DNA of 64,000 nucleotides, taken from Brassicibacter mesophilus. GTDB taxonomy: Bacteria; Bacillota; Clostridia; Tissierellales; Proteiniboraceae. Below, piece after piece: positions 17,531 through 25,723 of this stretch; position 1 is the first letter of the stretch; each line of letters begins with the position of its first letter. The position numbers and the translations under genes were made by a program. Where the stretch lies: assembly GCF_050433385.1 (NCBI RefSeq), contig NZ_JBNPXI010000024.1, positions 5,661-69,660 of the forward strand, in the 5' to 3' direction. Under the pieces are notes generated by a model. The model was not told the DNA's origin. It saw only the letters and a list, made by a program, of their open reading frames with translations, and searched no databases.

Positions 17531-17743
17531 TTCTTTGGCGATATAATAAACGCTATAAAAATATTCGTAGTGATGTTTTTCGGGGGCGTGTTATGATATA
17601 TTTTTCATTGGTTAAATATATTAACTTTCTCAAATTAATCTGTTGTAATGTATGATGCATAAAGAAATTAGTAACTTTATTCCTCTATCCTTTTATAACT
17701 TTGTATAGCTAAAATACAACTAATACTTGAGCAATAATCAAAA

Positions 17744-17799
17744 ATCTCCTGAGGATTTAAACTATCTTTTGTATAGATTATAGTCTATTCTCAGGAGAT
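17744..17799 (-). terminator. Terminator of the nhaC-argH operon
   Basis: A 10-bp stem (17744-17753 with 17790-17799) encloses a smaller inner hairpin. On the minus strand a run of five U follows. It lies 15 bp past the argH stop. Confidence 0.8.
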
Positions 17800-17813
17800 C
17801 TTTATATACTTTT

Positions 17814-19130
17814 CTATTTTAAATCTTTCTTTATTCCTTTATTTAGTATATTTTCATAGTCAATAAATGCATATACATCTTCTCCAAATATTGGATTAAC
17901 AGCTCTTAGTTCTTCCAAACTTAGTTCCTCAATTGCTTTTTTATTGTCCTCACAATAGATTACTATAGACCCGACAATGCTATGTGCATCTCTAAAGGCT
18001 GTTCCCTTGCTTACAAGATAGTCTGCAACCTCAGTTGCATTTAAAAAACCATATTTAACTGCTTTTCTCATTACATCATGATTTACCTTAAGAGTTTTAA
18101 TCATACCAGACATTATTTTTATACATGACAATACAGTATCAATCGAATCAAAAAATGCTTCTTTATCCTCCTGCATATCCTTGTTATAAGCTAACGGAAG
18201 GCCTTTCATCGTTGTTAGTAAAGACATAAGATCTCCATATACACGCCCTGTCTTTCCCCTAATAAGCTCAGCGGCATCAGGATTTTTCTTCTGAGGCATA
18301 ATACTACTTCCAGTTGAATAGGAATCATCTATTTCAATAAATTTAAACTCCTGGCTACTCCATAATATTAATTCTTCGCTTAATCTGCTCAAATGCATCA
18401 TTAGAATTGAAAAAGCTGACATAAGCTCTAATAGATAATCTCTATCACTAACTCCATCTAAAAAGTTATCAATAGGCTTACTAAATCCAAGTTCTTTAGC
18501 TGTATACTCTCGGTCTATATAGTGTGTTGTTCCTGCTAAAGCGCCACAACCTAACGGACTTTCATTCATAACATCTATAGCATTATTGATTCTTTTACTG
18601 TCTCTTTGAAGCATATTAAAGTAAGCCATCAAATGATGCTTGAAAGTTACTACCTGAGCTCTCTGCAAATGAGTATATCCTGGCATAATAACAGGATTCT
18701 CATCAGCTGTATACTTTAAGTTTTTCTGTAGCTCTATTATGCTCTCAAATACTTCTTTAGCTTTATCTTTGGCATAAAGTCTCAAATCAACTGCGACCTG
18801 GTCATTTCTGCTCCTAGCTGTATGAAGCTTCTTTCCAGCTTCACCAATACGTTTTGTAAGATGGTATTCAACAAAGCTATGGATATCTTCATGCGACTCA
18901 TCCATTATCAGTTTCTCATTTTCAATATCCTCGAGAATAGATAAAAGACCATCTGTAATTTTGTCTCCTTCTTCCCATGTAAGTAAGTTGCATTTAACAA
19001 GCATCTTAACATGAGCTAAGCTACCTTTTATATCCTCTTTGTAAAGTCTTTTATCAAAATGAAGCGAGCTGTTAAAGTCCTCCATTAACTCATTTTCTTC
19101 TTTTCTAAAGCGTCCACCCCAAAGTTTCAT
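17814..19130 (-). CDS. argH: Argininosuccinate lyase
   Basis: 438 residues, typical for ArgH. It splits argininosuccinate into arginine and fumarate in the last step of arginine synthesis. The fumarase/lyase superfamily signature GSSIMPQKKNPD holds the flexible catalytic loop. The N-terminal KLWGGRF and the TARSRNDQV segment are also present. GGAAGG favours the ATG at 19130 over an ATG three codons upstream. No argG, argF or argR is visible nearby. Its only operon partner is the NhaC-type antiporter 29 bp upstream. Confidence 0.96.
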   Translation of the reverse strand: MKLWGGRFRKEENELMEDFNSSLHFDKRLYKEDIKGSLAHVKMLVKCNLLTWEEGDKITDGLLSILEDIENEKLIMDESHEDIHSFVEYHLTKRIGEAGKKLHTARSRNDQVAVDLRLYAKDKAKEVFESIIELQKNLKYTADENPVIMPGYTHLQRAQVVTFKHHLMAYFNMLQRDSKRINNAIDVMNESPLGCGALAGTTHYIDREYTAKELGFSKPIDNFLDGVSDRDYLLELMSAFSILMMHLSRLSEELILWSSQEFKFIEIDDSYSTGSSIMPQKKNPDAAELIRGKTGRVYGDLMSLLTTMKGLPLAYNKDMQEDKEAFFDSIDTVLSCIKIMSGMIKTLKVNHDVMRKAVKYGFLNATEVADYLVSKGTAFRDAHSIVGSIVIYCEDNKKAIEELSLEELRAVNPIFGEDVYAFIDYENILNKGIKKDLK

Positions 19131-19159
19131 CTCATACACCTTCCGTTTCTAATAATTTA

Positions 19160-20701
19160 TTATGCCTTAATATTTTCATTTATCTCTAATTCATTCGCTC
19201 TGTTATTTTGTAATTTAGATAAAATTAAAACTATCGCAAACATAAGTACAATTGCACCCACTAAGGACACAGCACTTCCTGTTATTCCTGCAACTATATA
19301 TGATATAAGTGCTGCACTAGCATTCACTAGTGCGTATGGGAGCTGTGTTTTAACATGATCTATATGATCACACCCTGCTCCAGTAGAAGCAAGTATCGTT
19401 GTATCTGATATAGGAGAACAATGATCTCCAAAAAGTCCTCCAGAAAGCACTGCACCTATACAAGCATATAAGGGAGCCCCTAGATGGTGTGCCATGGGTA
19501 TTGCTAAAGGCATCATAATTGCGAATGTTCCCCATGAACTTCCAGTTGCAAAAGACATACATGCTCCTATTATAAATATTAGTACTGGAACAAAGAATAC
19601 TGGTACTGTGCCATTCATTATCTCAATAATATAGTTTGCTGTTCCCATATTCTTTACTACAGACCCTAAAGACCACGCTAAAACTAATGTAAGAGCTACG
19701 TACATCATTTTCTGCATACCAGATATATAGATTTCAAATGCCTCTTGAAGCTTTTTCACCTTATAGTAAGACATCATTAAAATAAGAAGTAACCCTGAAA
19801 ATAGATATCCAGTACTTAGTGCAACTCTGAAATCATTTCCTCCTACTTTTTTAAACGGGAACCCTAGCGGTACTAGTATCCCAAATAAAGTAACTAATAA
19901 CACCAATATTGGAAGCCACACTAATATTGGTCTACTCTTTATCCCCTGAACCTCTTTCATTCTTTCAGGCTTTCTCATGGGCTTAGAGTCTGACCAAAAC
20001 AACTCTCCTGTTTCCTGAACTCTTTTTTCAGCCTTTGACATAGCACTAAATTCTAGTTTAGTAAAAGCTATTAATGGCACCATCAATATAACTAGTATAG
20101 GATAAAACTGAAAAGGTATAGCATGTATAAATGCGTCCCAATCTGATGTATTGATACTAAGACTTTCAAATTCTTTTTGTATAAGTCCCATTGCATAAAC
20201 TCCCCATCCGATAAATGGTACTAGTACTGCAACCGGTGAAGCCGTAGAATCAATGATCCAAGCCAGCTTCTCCCTTGAAACCTTAGCTTTATCAAAAATT
20301 GGTTCAAAGATTGGACCAACTATAAGTGGAGTTCCAAGATCAGAGAAGAACACAATTATTCCTCCAAACCACGCTGCAAGCTGTGTTTTTACTCTAGTAT
20401 TTATGAACTTAGCTGTCTTTTCAGCAAACGCAGCAGCTCCTCCTGATTTCTCCATCAAAGCCACAAACCCACCAATAAATACTAATAGCACAAGTACTCC
20501 TGCATTATAGCTGTCTGTAAGCTGAGTAAAAAGATACTCTCCTATCATTGTTTTAGTAGCAGTTATTAACATTCCATTTGATAATATTAAAATTCCTACA
20601 AAGCTTCCTAAAAATAAAGAGATAATAACATTTTTAGTTATAATAGCAAAAACAATCGCTAATATTGGAGGAATTAGTGATAAAAAACCCATATGCTCCA
20701 T
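19160..20701 (-). CDS. nhaC: NhaC-family Na+/H+ antiporter-like transporter
   Basis: 513 residues with about 11-12 membrane helices. The conserved ATGSSWGTFAIMMPLAIPM and GDHCSPISDTTILAS segments are diagnostic of the NhaC family. Some members exchange organic anions or amino acids rather than simple Na+ and H+ (for example malate/lactate antiport by MleN). AAGGTGG precedes the ATG. It is the first gene of an operon with argH, so a link to arginine, citrulline or fumarate movement is possible, but that is inference from context. Confidence 0.9.
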   Translation of the reverse strand: MEHMGFLSLIPPILAIVFAIITKNVIISLFLGSFVGILILSNGMLITATKTMIGEYLFTQLTDSYNAGVLVLLVFIGGFVALMEKSGGAAAFAEKTAKFINTRVKTQLAAWFGGIIVFFSDLGTPLIVGPIFEPIFDKAKVSREKLAWIIDSTASPVAVLVPFIGWGVYAMGLIQKEFESLSINTSDWDAFIHAIPFQFYPILVILMVPLIAFTKLEFSAMSKAEKRVQETGELFWSDSKPMRKPERMKEVQGIKSRPILVWLPILVLLVTLFGILVPLGFPFKKVGGNDFRVALSTGYLFSGLLLILMMSYYKVKKLQEAFEIYISGMQKMMYVALTLVLAWSLGSVVKNMGTANYIIEIMNGTVPVFFVPVLIFIIGACMSFATGSSWGTFAIMMPLAIPMAHHLGAPLYACIGAVLSGGLFGDHCSPISDTTILASTGAGCDHIDHVKTQLPYALVNASAALISYIVAGITGSAVSLVGAIVLMFAIVLILSKLQNNRANELEINENIKA

Positions 20702-20785
20702 ATCAATACCACCTTTCTTTAATGTCTGATTAGTATTTATGCTTCAATTCTATGCCATAAAGATCATAAAATTAATTATTATGTT

Positions 20786-20814
20786 ATTATACATTAATAA
20801 TTTTATTTATGCAA
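20786..20814 (-). promoter_or_regulatory. Promoter of the nhaC-argH operon
   Basis: Minus strand: TTGCAT (20809-20814), 17-bp spacer, TATAAT (20786-20791). The AT-rich spacer contains imperfect TGCATAAATAAA-type half sites that loosely resemble ARG boxes; I do not claim an ArgR site. Confidence 0.7.
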
Positions 20815-20965
20815 TAATAATTATTTTCTAAAGGTCAGTCTTTTTCTTATCTATGTGTTGCACGTTGTTTTCGAAGAGACTCCTTACATTCAGTTGTTTT
20901 TTACATCGCCATATTGAATAATTATACAACATGCACATTATTTTGCATTCTTTTTTTCAACGTAT

Positions 20966-21013
20966 AAAAGCCCCCTAATGTAGTTATTTAGCGTCTACAA
21001 TAGGAAGCTTTTT
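20966..21013. terminator. Terminator downstream of the MFS gene (21100-22350)
   Basis: An imperfect stem of about 17 bp (20966-20984 with 20995-21013), with T-rich flanks on both strands. It follows the leftward MFS gene. The 250 bp between it and nhaC hold the nhaC promoter and no gene. Confidence 0.75.
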
Positions 21014-21099
21014 TATCAATATCCATATCAATAAATGGAGTACATTCTATAATTTTGCTTTTTTACAAAATAGCATTATGATAAAAGAAACTTGTTTCT

Positions 21100-22350
21100 T
21101 TACACTTCTTTCGTCTGCATATAATCACTTTTTTTATTATCTAATATATATAGTCTGTACATGAGTAAAGAACCGAACAGTGACAATATTCCTACTAGAA
21201 TCCATAGATATCTAATTCCGGTATGCTTTACATAAATACCTGCAAACATCGGTCCAATAATAAATCCTAATTTTCGTATAATAGGAAATATTGAGTTGAA
21301 TCTGCCTCTATGTGTAATAGGTGTATGATTCGCAATATATACGCTTGTATTTGTTGCAACAATTATTTCTCCTATAGTCCATATAATTGTTGAAATTATA
21401 AACATATAGTATGTATTTATAAAAAATATCATTCCGAATCCAACCGCATACAATAGTCCTCCAATAGATATACTGAAAGATGACTTCACATTTTTAGTTA
21501 ATGATGTAACAATTACTGTAAATATACTACACATCACAGCATTTACTGTCATAAGACTCCCGAATATTGCCGATCCATTGTCCCCAAAAACATCGACGAT
21601 TTGCAAGGATAAACCAAAATTAAATTGTGAAAATACAATAAAATATATAACTATGATAAATGAAAACATTAATAATGTAGGTCTCTTAATAAGTGCTGTC
21701 AATAAGCTGCCCTCTTCTGAACTCTCAAAAGTTTTAGTTTGTGTTTCATGTATTTTTTGTTTATCTGGCATAGTTTCAGGTACGAACATTGCTACAAGTA
21801 CTACTGATATGAAAGTGGTTATAGCATCTCCAAGAAAAAACCACATTAAGTAGTTTTTATATAAAAAACCTGCTAGTAAAGGGCCTACAGAATATCCTAT
21901 ATTTATTGCCATGTACTCTAATGAAAATGCTGATTTTCTTTGCTCTCCTTCAGTTAAATCCGTAATAATAGTACTAAATATAGGCTGTGAAAAACCAAAA
22001 GCAAAGCTTGAAATCATTAATATAGCTGTAATAGTAATTGGATCATTAATAAACGCACATAGTGCATACCCTATACCAGCAGTAGTTCTAAATATTACAA
22101 GTATCTTTTTCCTTCCTATTTTGTCTGTAAGCTTACCTCCGATCATGGCCCCTATCATTCCTAATGCTGCATTCACTGCGACTATACTTCCAACTACTCC
22201 AATATTTATCCCAATCTTATTCGTTAAGAACATTGTCAAAAATGGTGCAACAAAATTCCCCATGTTATTAACTATTGATGCAAAAAATAATACATAGATG
22301 CTCATAGGCAAGCCCTTATAAGGACTAATGTATGCTTTTACCCTACTCAT
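21100..22350 (-). CDS. MFS transporter (multidrug-type)
   Basis: 416 residues with 12 predicted membrane helices. The motif-A loop GGKLTDKIGRKKIL lies between helices 2 and 3. The long central loop (PETMPDKQKIHETQTK) is usual for 12-helix drug/H+ antiporters. A GGGGGTGG ribosome binding site precedes the ATG. It is probably an exporter; the substrate is unknown. It is transcribed divergently from the T-box-controlled AspRS gene, with about 240 bp between the two transcripts. Confidence 0.9.
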   Translation of the reverse strand: MSRVKAYISPYKGLPMSIYVLFFASIVNNMGNFVAPFLTMFLTNKIGINIGVVGSIVAVNAALGMIGAMIGGKLTDKIGRKKILVIFRTTAGIGYALCAFINDPITITAILMISSFAFGFSQPIFSTIITDLTEGEQRKSAFSLEYMAINIGYSVGPLLAGFLYKNYLMWFFLGDAITTFISVVLVAMFVPETMPDKQKIHETQTKTFESSEEGSLLTALIKRPTLLMFSFIIVIYFIVFSQFNFGLSLQIVDVFGDNGSAIFGSLMTVNAVMCSIFTVIVTSLTKNVKSSFSISIGGLLYAVGFGMIFFINTYYMFIISTIIWTIGEIIVATNTSVYIANHTPITHRGRFNSIFPIIRKLGFIIGPMFAGIYVKHTGIRYLWILVGILSLFGSLLMYRLYILDNKKSDYMQTKEV

Positions 22351-22559
22351 ATTCCACCCCCGCTATAAGTATAAAACTTATAATATCTGCCATATATTTA
22401 TAAGCTATTATATCATATTAACCCTCTATCTTTTTCCATAAATCAACAAAAATATATTTCTGTCAAATATCAGTCTATTATCCGTTGGCTATTTTATGTC
22501 ACTATTAAAATGCTATTTAAAATATTTGTTAAATACAATATTACATTTACAAAAAACCA

Positions 22560-22588
22560 TTGACAATCTTCAGAATATTTCATATAAT
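22560..22588 (+). promoter_or_regulatory. Consensus sigma-A promoter of the AspRS T-box transcript
   Basis: TTGACA (22560-22565), exactly 17 bp, TATAAT (22583-22588). This is a perfect consensus promoter, so control must lie in the RNA leader. Confidence 0.9.
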
Positions 22589-22816
22589 GGCTAATAAATT
22601 AAGATATACAAATATAGTGAAGGGAAAAGTAAATGTTAGGAAGCTCACAGCGAGTCAGGAGGGGTGAAAGCCTGATAGATAAGAGTAGCATTGAAAGACA
22701 TCCCAGAATAGATTATCTGAACGTCCCTTAGACAACTAGGATAATACGGTTTTCCCCGTTATAGGAATTGAGAGAACTATTTATAATGGTTAATTAGAAT
22801 GGCACCGTGGGTATCA

Positions 22817-22848
22817 ATCTCACTTCTTTATAGAAGTGGGATTTTTTT
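22817..22848 (+). terminator. First terminator of the AspRS T-box
   Basis: An 11-bp stem (22817-22827 with 22832-22842, one wobble), a tight 4-nt loop and seven T. Confidence 0.9.
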
Positions 22849-22934
22849 ATTCCACACAAATAAAGCATGTGCACACTTTATTTATCGTTCTATTACTATT
22901 ATATTCAGTTAAAAAGAGTGGTACCGCGGTAAAT

Positions 22935-22961
22935 CGTCTCTTCAATAAGAGGCGTTTTTTT
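22935..22961 (+). terminator. Second terminator of the AspRS T-box
   Basis: An 8-bp stem (22935-22942 with 22947-22954, one wobble), a 4-nt loop and seven T. Confidence 0.9.
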
Positions 22962-23016
22962 CTTTTTGGGCGCCCTTCTTATACTAAAATTCTTATATTA
23001 TAAGGAGGTAGTTAAT

Positions 23017-24306
23017 GTGAAAAGAGTATTAGTACATGAGCTTGCTTATCATGTAAATCAGGAAATTATGATTAAAGGTTGGTTACACAGAATAAGAGCA
23101 TTAGGTAAAATAGCCTTTCTCTTGGTAAGAGATAGAAGTGGTATAGTTCAATGTGTAGTAAATACAAAAGAAATAGATATTAAGGAGTTAAAGCTGGAAA
23201 GTGTAATAGAAGTAATAGGAAAGTTGGTTGAAAATCCATCTTGTAAAAATGGTATAGAAATACAGTCATCTGCTATAAACACCCTTTCATTGGTTAAGGA
23301 AGACTTACCTATTGAGATTAACAAGGATGAGTTAGAGGTTAATCTTGATGTGATGTTAAATAACAGAGTTATCAGCCTTAGAAACCCAAGAGTCAATGCT
23401 ATTTTTAAAATTCAAGCATCTCTTGCTCAAGCTTTTTCGAGCTTCTTAATAAGAGAAGGCTTTACTGAAATCTTTACACCAAAAATAGTATCAGAGGGTA
23501 CGGAAGGAGGTACGGAGCTATTCAAGATTAAGTACTTTGATAGAGAGGCATATCTTGCTCAAAGTCCTCAGTTCTATAAACAGATGATGGTTGGTGCTGG
23601 CTATGAAAGAGTCTTTGAAATAGGACATGTTTATAGAGCTGAGAGTCATGATACAAAGAGGCACCTTAATGAATTCATAAGCTTAGACTTGGAAATGGGG
23701 TTCATCGAAGATGAATATGAAATAATGGAACTCGAAACAAAACTACTTAAATATATGCTAGAACACGTTCAAGAGACTTGCTGTCATGAACTTAACCTCC
23801 TCAGTGTCAATATGCCTAAAATAGAAGGAGAAATAATAAAATTAAAACTATCAGAAGCAATAGAAATTTTGAAGAAAAAATATAATAAATTAAATCTTGA
23901 AAAGGATATAGACCCTGAAGGCGAAAAACTAATTTCAAAATATGTTAAGGAAGAATACAACTCTGACTTCGTATTTCTCACACATTATCCACAAGCTAAA
24001 AGACCAATGTATACTATGCCGGCTTCTAATGGTGAAACTCACAGCTTTGACCTTATATTTCGAGGCTTAGAAATTACAACTGGTGGCCAAAGAATTCATA
24101 GCTATGGACAATTAAGCGATGCCATGATAAACCACGGACTTAATCTAGAAAATTTTGAAGGCTATTTATCTACATTTAGATATGGTATGCCTCCTCATGG
24201 GGGGTTAGCTATAGGTCTAGAAAGATTGACAGCTATGTTATTAGGGTTTGAAAATGTGCGTGAAGCAGTATTATTTACAAGAGACAAGCTTAGATTAGTG
24301 CCTTAA
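23017..24306 (+). CDS. aspS: Archaeal-type aspartyl-tRNA synthetase (possibly non-discriminating)
   Basis: 429 residues, the short archaeal form rather than the 590-residue bacterial form. It has an N-terminal OB fold for the anticodon (IKGWLHRIRALGKIAFLLVRDRSGIVQCV) and a class II core with the motif 2 region (FEIGHVYRAESHDTKRHLNEF) and motif 3 (GGLAIGLERLTAMLLG). It charges tRNA-Asp. Non-discriminating forms also mischarge tRNA-Asn for the amidotransferase GatCAB, which is not in this window. AAGGAGG directs translation to GTG at 23017. A T-box with an apparent Asp codon controls it, matching the enzyme. Confidence 0.93.
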   Translation: MKRVLVHELAYHVNQEIMIKGWLHRIRALGKIAFLLVRDRSGIVQCVVNTKEIDIKELKLESVIEVIGKLVENPSCKNGIEIQSSAINTLSLVKEDLPIEINKDELEVNLDVMLNNRVISLRNPRVNAIFKIQASLAQAFSSFLIREGFTEIFTPKIVSEGTEGGTELFKIKYFDREAYLAQSPQFYKQMMVGAGYERVFEIGHVYRAESHDTKRHLNEFISLDLEMGFIEDEYEIMELETKLLKYMLEHVQETCCHELNLLSVNMPKIEGEIIKLKLSEAIEILKKKYNKLNLEKDIDPEGEKLISKYVKEEYNSDFVFLTHYPQAKRPMYTMPASNGETHSFDLIFRGLEITTGGQRIHSYGQLSDAMINHGLNLENFEGYLSTFRYGMPPHGGLAIGLERLTAMLLGFENVREAVLFTRDKLRLVP

Positions 24307-24314
24307 AACTAAAA

Positions 24315-24350
24315 TGCCAGTGTAGTAAATATATATTTACTACACTGGCA
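24315..24350. terminator. Bidirectional terminator between aspS and the DUF4438 gene
   Basis: A perfect 36-bp palindrome with its centre near 24332, between converging genes. It forms a stem of up to 16 bp. Confidence 0.85.
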
Positions 24351-24360
24351 CCATCTATGC

Positions 24361-25224
24361 CTATTTTACATTCAAATAATATGCTATATTCGCATCTTGA
24401 GACTTAATGCCCTTTATCTTCATAGTTTTTGAACTCATAATAACAGTAATTCCTGGGCCATGTCCGGACTTTATACAATCACTATGAACCACTACACCAA
24501 TTGACACAGCTCCTTTTAAATACTGTCGTCCATTTGTATTATCACAATCTCTTAATAGTACTAAATCTCCAAACCTAAGTTTATCTAATCCAAACTCCTT
24601 GTTCGCTTCTTCATCACCTGTCATTATATCATAGTCCCCTGAAAACGCAGTTAAACTTCCCACGCCTGAACCCATAAGATATGCAGGAACTTCTGTCACC
24701 ACAGGAACCTCTATTATTCCATCTTCATTTTCTTTTATTCCTAGATTATCGAATAGGTTAGGATCAATATTCATGCATTTTATATCACTATGGTCTTCTA
24801 TTTTCAAACCCTGACCATAAGCCTTTATTAGGATAGAATCTCCTATAGCCATTTTTTCCATGTCATCTTCACTGAAATATATAAGTACATGCTCTATCCC
24901 GCCATGCATGCCCGTTACATATCCTTTTGCTCCTTTAGCTTCACCAGAAACAACCTTCGCTTCATTTCCTATACATGATAAAAGCATTAAAGCATTGTTT
25001 TCATTAACATTATCATTTTTAATGCTAACTCCGGGCTCTATATGGTCTCCTACCCATTCCATGCAAGAATCTCCAATTTTAACATTGTAAGTAATTCCTC
25101 CAGTAGCCGGTAGTACTTCAGCTATACCTTCTCTGTTTATTCTAAATGGATTAGAAGATATAGGGCTATGGATCTTACCTTGTACAGATTGCATAACTAA
25201 CCTTTGCTTGTTCGTTTTTACCAC
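24361..25224 (-). CDS. DUF4438 domain protein
   Basis: 287 residues matching DUF4438 proteins across their length as far as I can judge (TNKQRLVMQSVQGKIHSPI at the start, SGHGPGITVIMSS near the end). The domain's biochemical function is not known to me. There is no signal peptide or membrane segment, so it is cytoplasmic. The start is GTG at 25224, 6 nt after GGGGGC. It is monocistronic and convergent with aspS. Confidence 0.75.
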   Translation of the reverse strand: MVKTNKQRLVMQSVQGKIHSPISSNPFRINREGIAEVLPATGGITYNVKIGDSCMEWVGDHIEPGVSIKNDNVNENNALMLLSCIGNEAKVVSGEAKGAKGYVTGMHGGIEHVLIYFSEDDMEKMAIGDSILIKAYGQGLKIEDHSDIKCMNIDPNLFDNLGIKENEDGIIEVPVVTEVPAYLMGSGVGSLTAFSGDYDIMTGDEEANKEFGLDKLRFGDLVLLRDCDNTNGRQYLKGAVSIGVVVHSDCIKSGHGPGITVIMSSKTMKIKGIKSQDANIAYYLNVK

Positions 25225-25310
25225 AATATTGCCCCCTTACTTATATTAATGTTTTCTTAAAAGACCTAATACCATTATACTATTAATTCATCGTTAATAT
25301 AAGCAACCCT

Positions 25311-25700
25311 TTACTCAAATATACTTTGCAGCTTCTTAACAAAAAATATATCAGCAGGAGCAATATTATAGTAGTTAATCAGCTTCTTATCTACCCATCT
25401 GTATTCCGAATGATCAATTAACATAATATCTCCTTTAACTATTTCACAGATATAAGCTATAAGTCTTATTGTCTTGTCATCATATTTGTAAATATTTTCT
25501 CCGAAGTAATCTTTTACTTTGATATCAATACACATTTCTTCTCTAAGCTCTCTTTTCAAGCTTTCTTCTGGTGTTTCCCCATATTCTACCTTCCCCCCAG
25601 GGAACTCCCAATATCCACCTAAGCTTTTATCTGCCTTTCGTTTTGCTATCATTATTTCACTATTACTATTCATTAAGATAGCTGCAACTACATCTAGCAT
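25311..25700 (-). CDS. NUDIX hydrolase, MutT-like
   Basis: 129 residues. The Nudix box GGKVEYGETPEESLKRELREEM fits GX5EX7REUXEEXGU with the catalytic glutamates intact. Its small size and the early substrate loop (AKRKADKSLGGYWEFPGGK) resemble MutT-type 8-oxo-dGTP diphosphatases. It is cytoplasmic. It lies 23 bp after the lipoprotein gene and is probably the last gene of the four-gene cluster 25311-30105. Confidence 0.92.
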   Translation of the reverse strand: MLDVVAAILMNSNSEIMIAKRKADKSLGGYWEFPGGKVEYGETPEESLKRELREEMCIDIKVKDYFGENIYKYDDKTIRLIAYICEIVKGDIMLIDHSEYRWVDKKLINYYNIAPADIFFVKKLQSIFE

Positions 25701-25723
25701 GTTTTCACCTCTACAGAGTTTCT

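Larger units (their letters stand above)
22617..22961 (+). promoter_or_regulatory. T-box riboswitch with one Stem I and two antiterminator/terminator modules
   Basis: Stem I opens with GGGA (22622-22625) and closes with TCCC (22701-22704). The 5' loop has the AGTA motif and the 3' loop has GAA followed by GAC-A, giving specifier GAC (22697-22699, Asp). The first T-box core (AATGGCACCGTGG, 22798-22810) precedes terminator 22817-22848. A second core (GAGTGGTACCGCGG, 22916-22929) precedes terminator 22935-22961. Only about 65 nt separate them, too few for a second Stem I. The class is clear; the tandem arrangement is read directly from sequence. Confidence 0.92.

Noticed and set aside
20702..20960. 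ArgR operator upstream of nhaC-argH.
   Set aside because: The AT-rich half sites match the ARG box only loosely and such sequences are common in this composition.
22850..22915. A second full T-box with its own Stem I before the AspRS gene.
   Set aside because: Only about 65 nt lie between the first terminator and the second T-box core. They hold just a small hairpin and no specifier loop.
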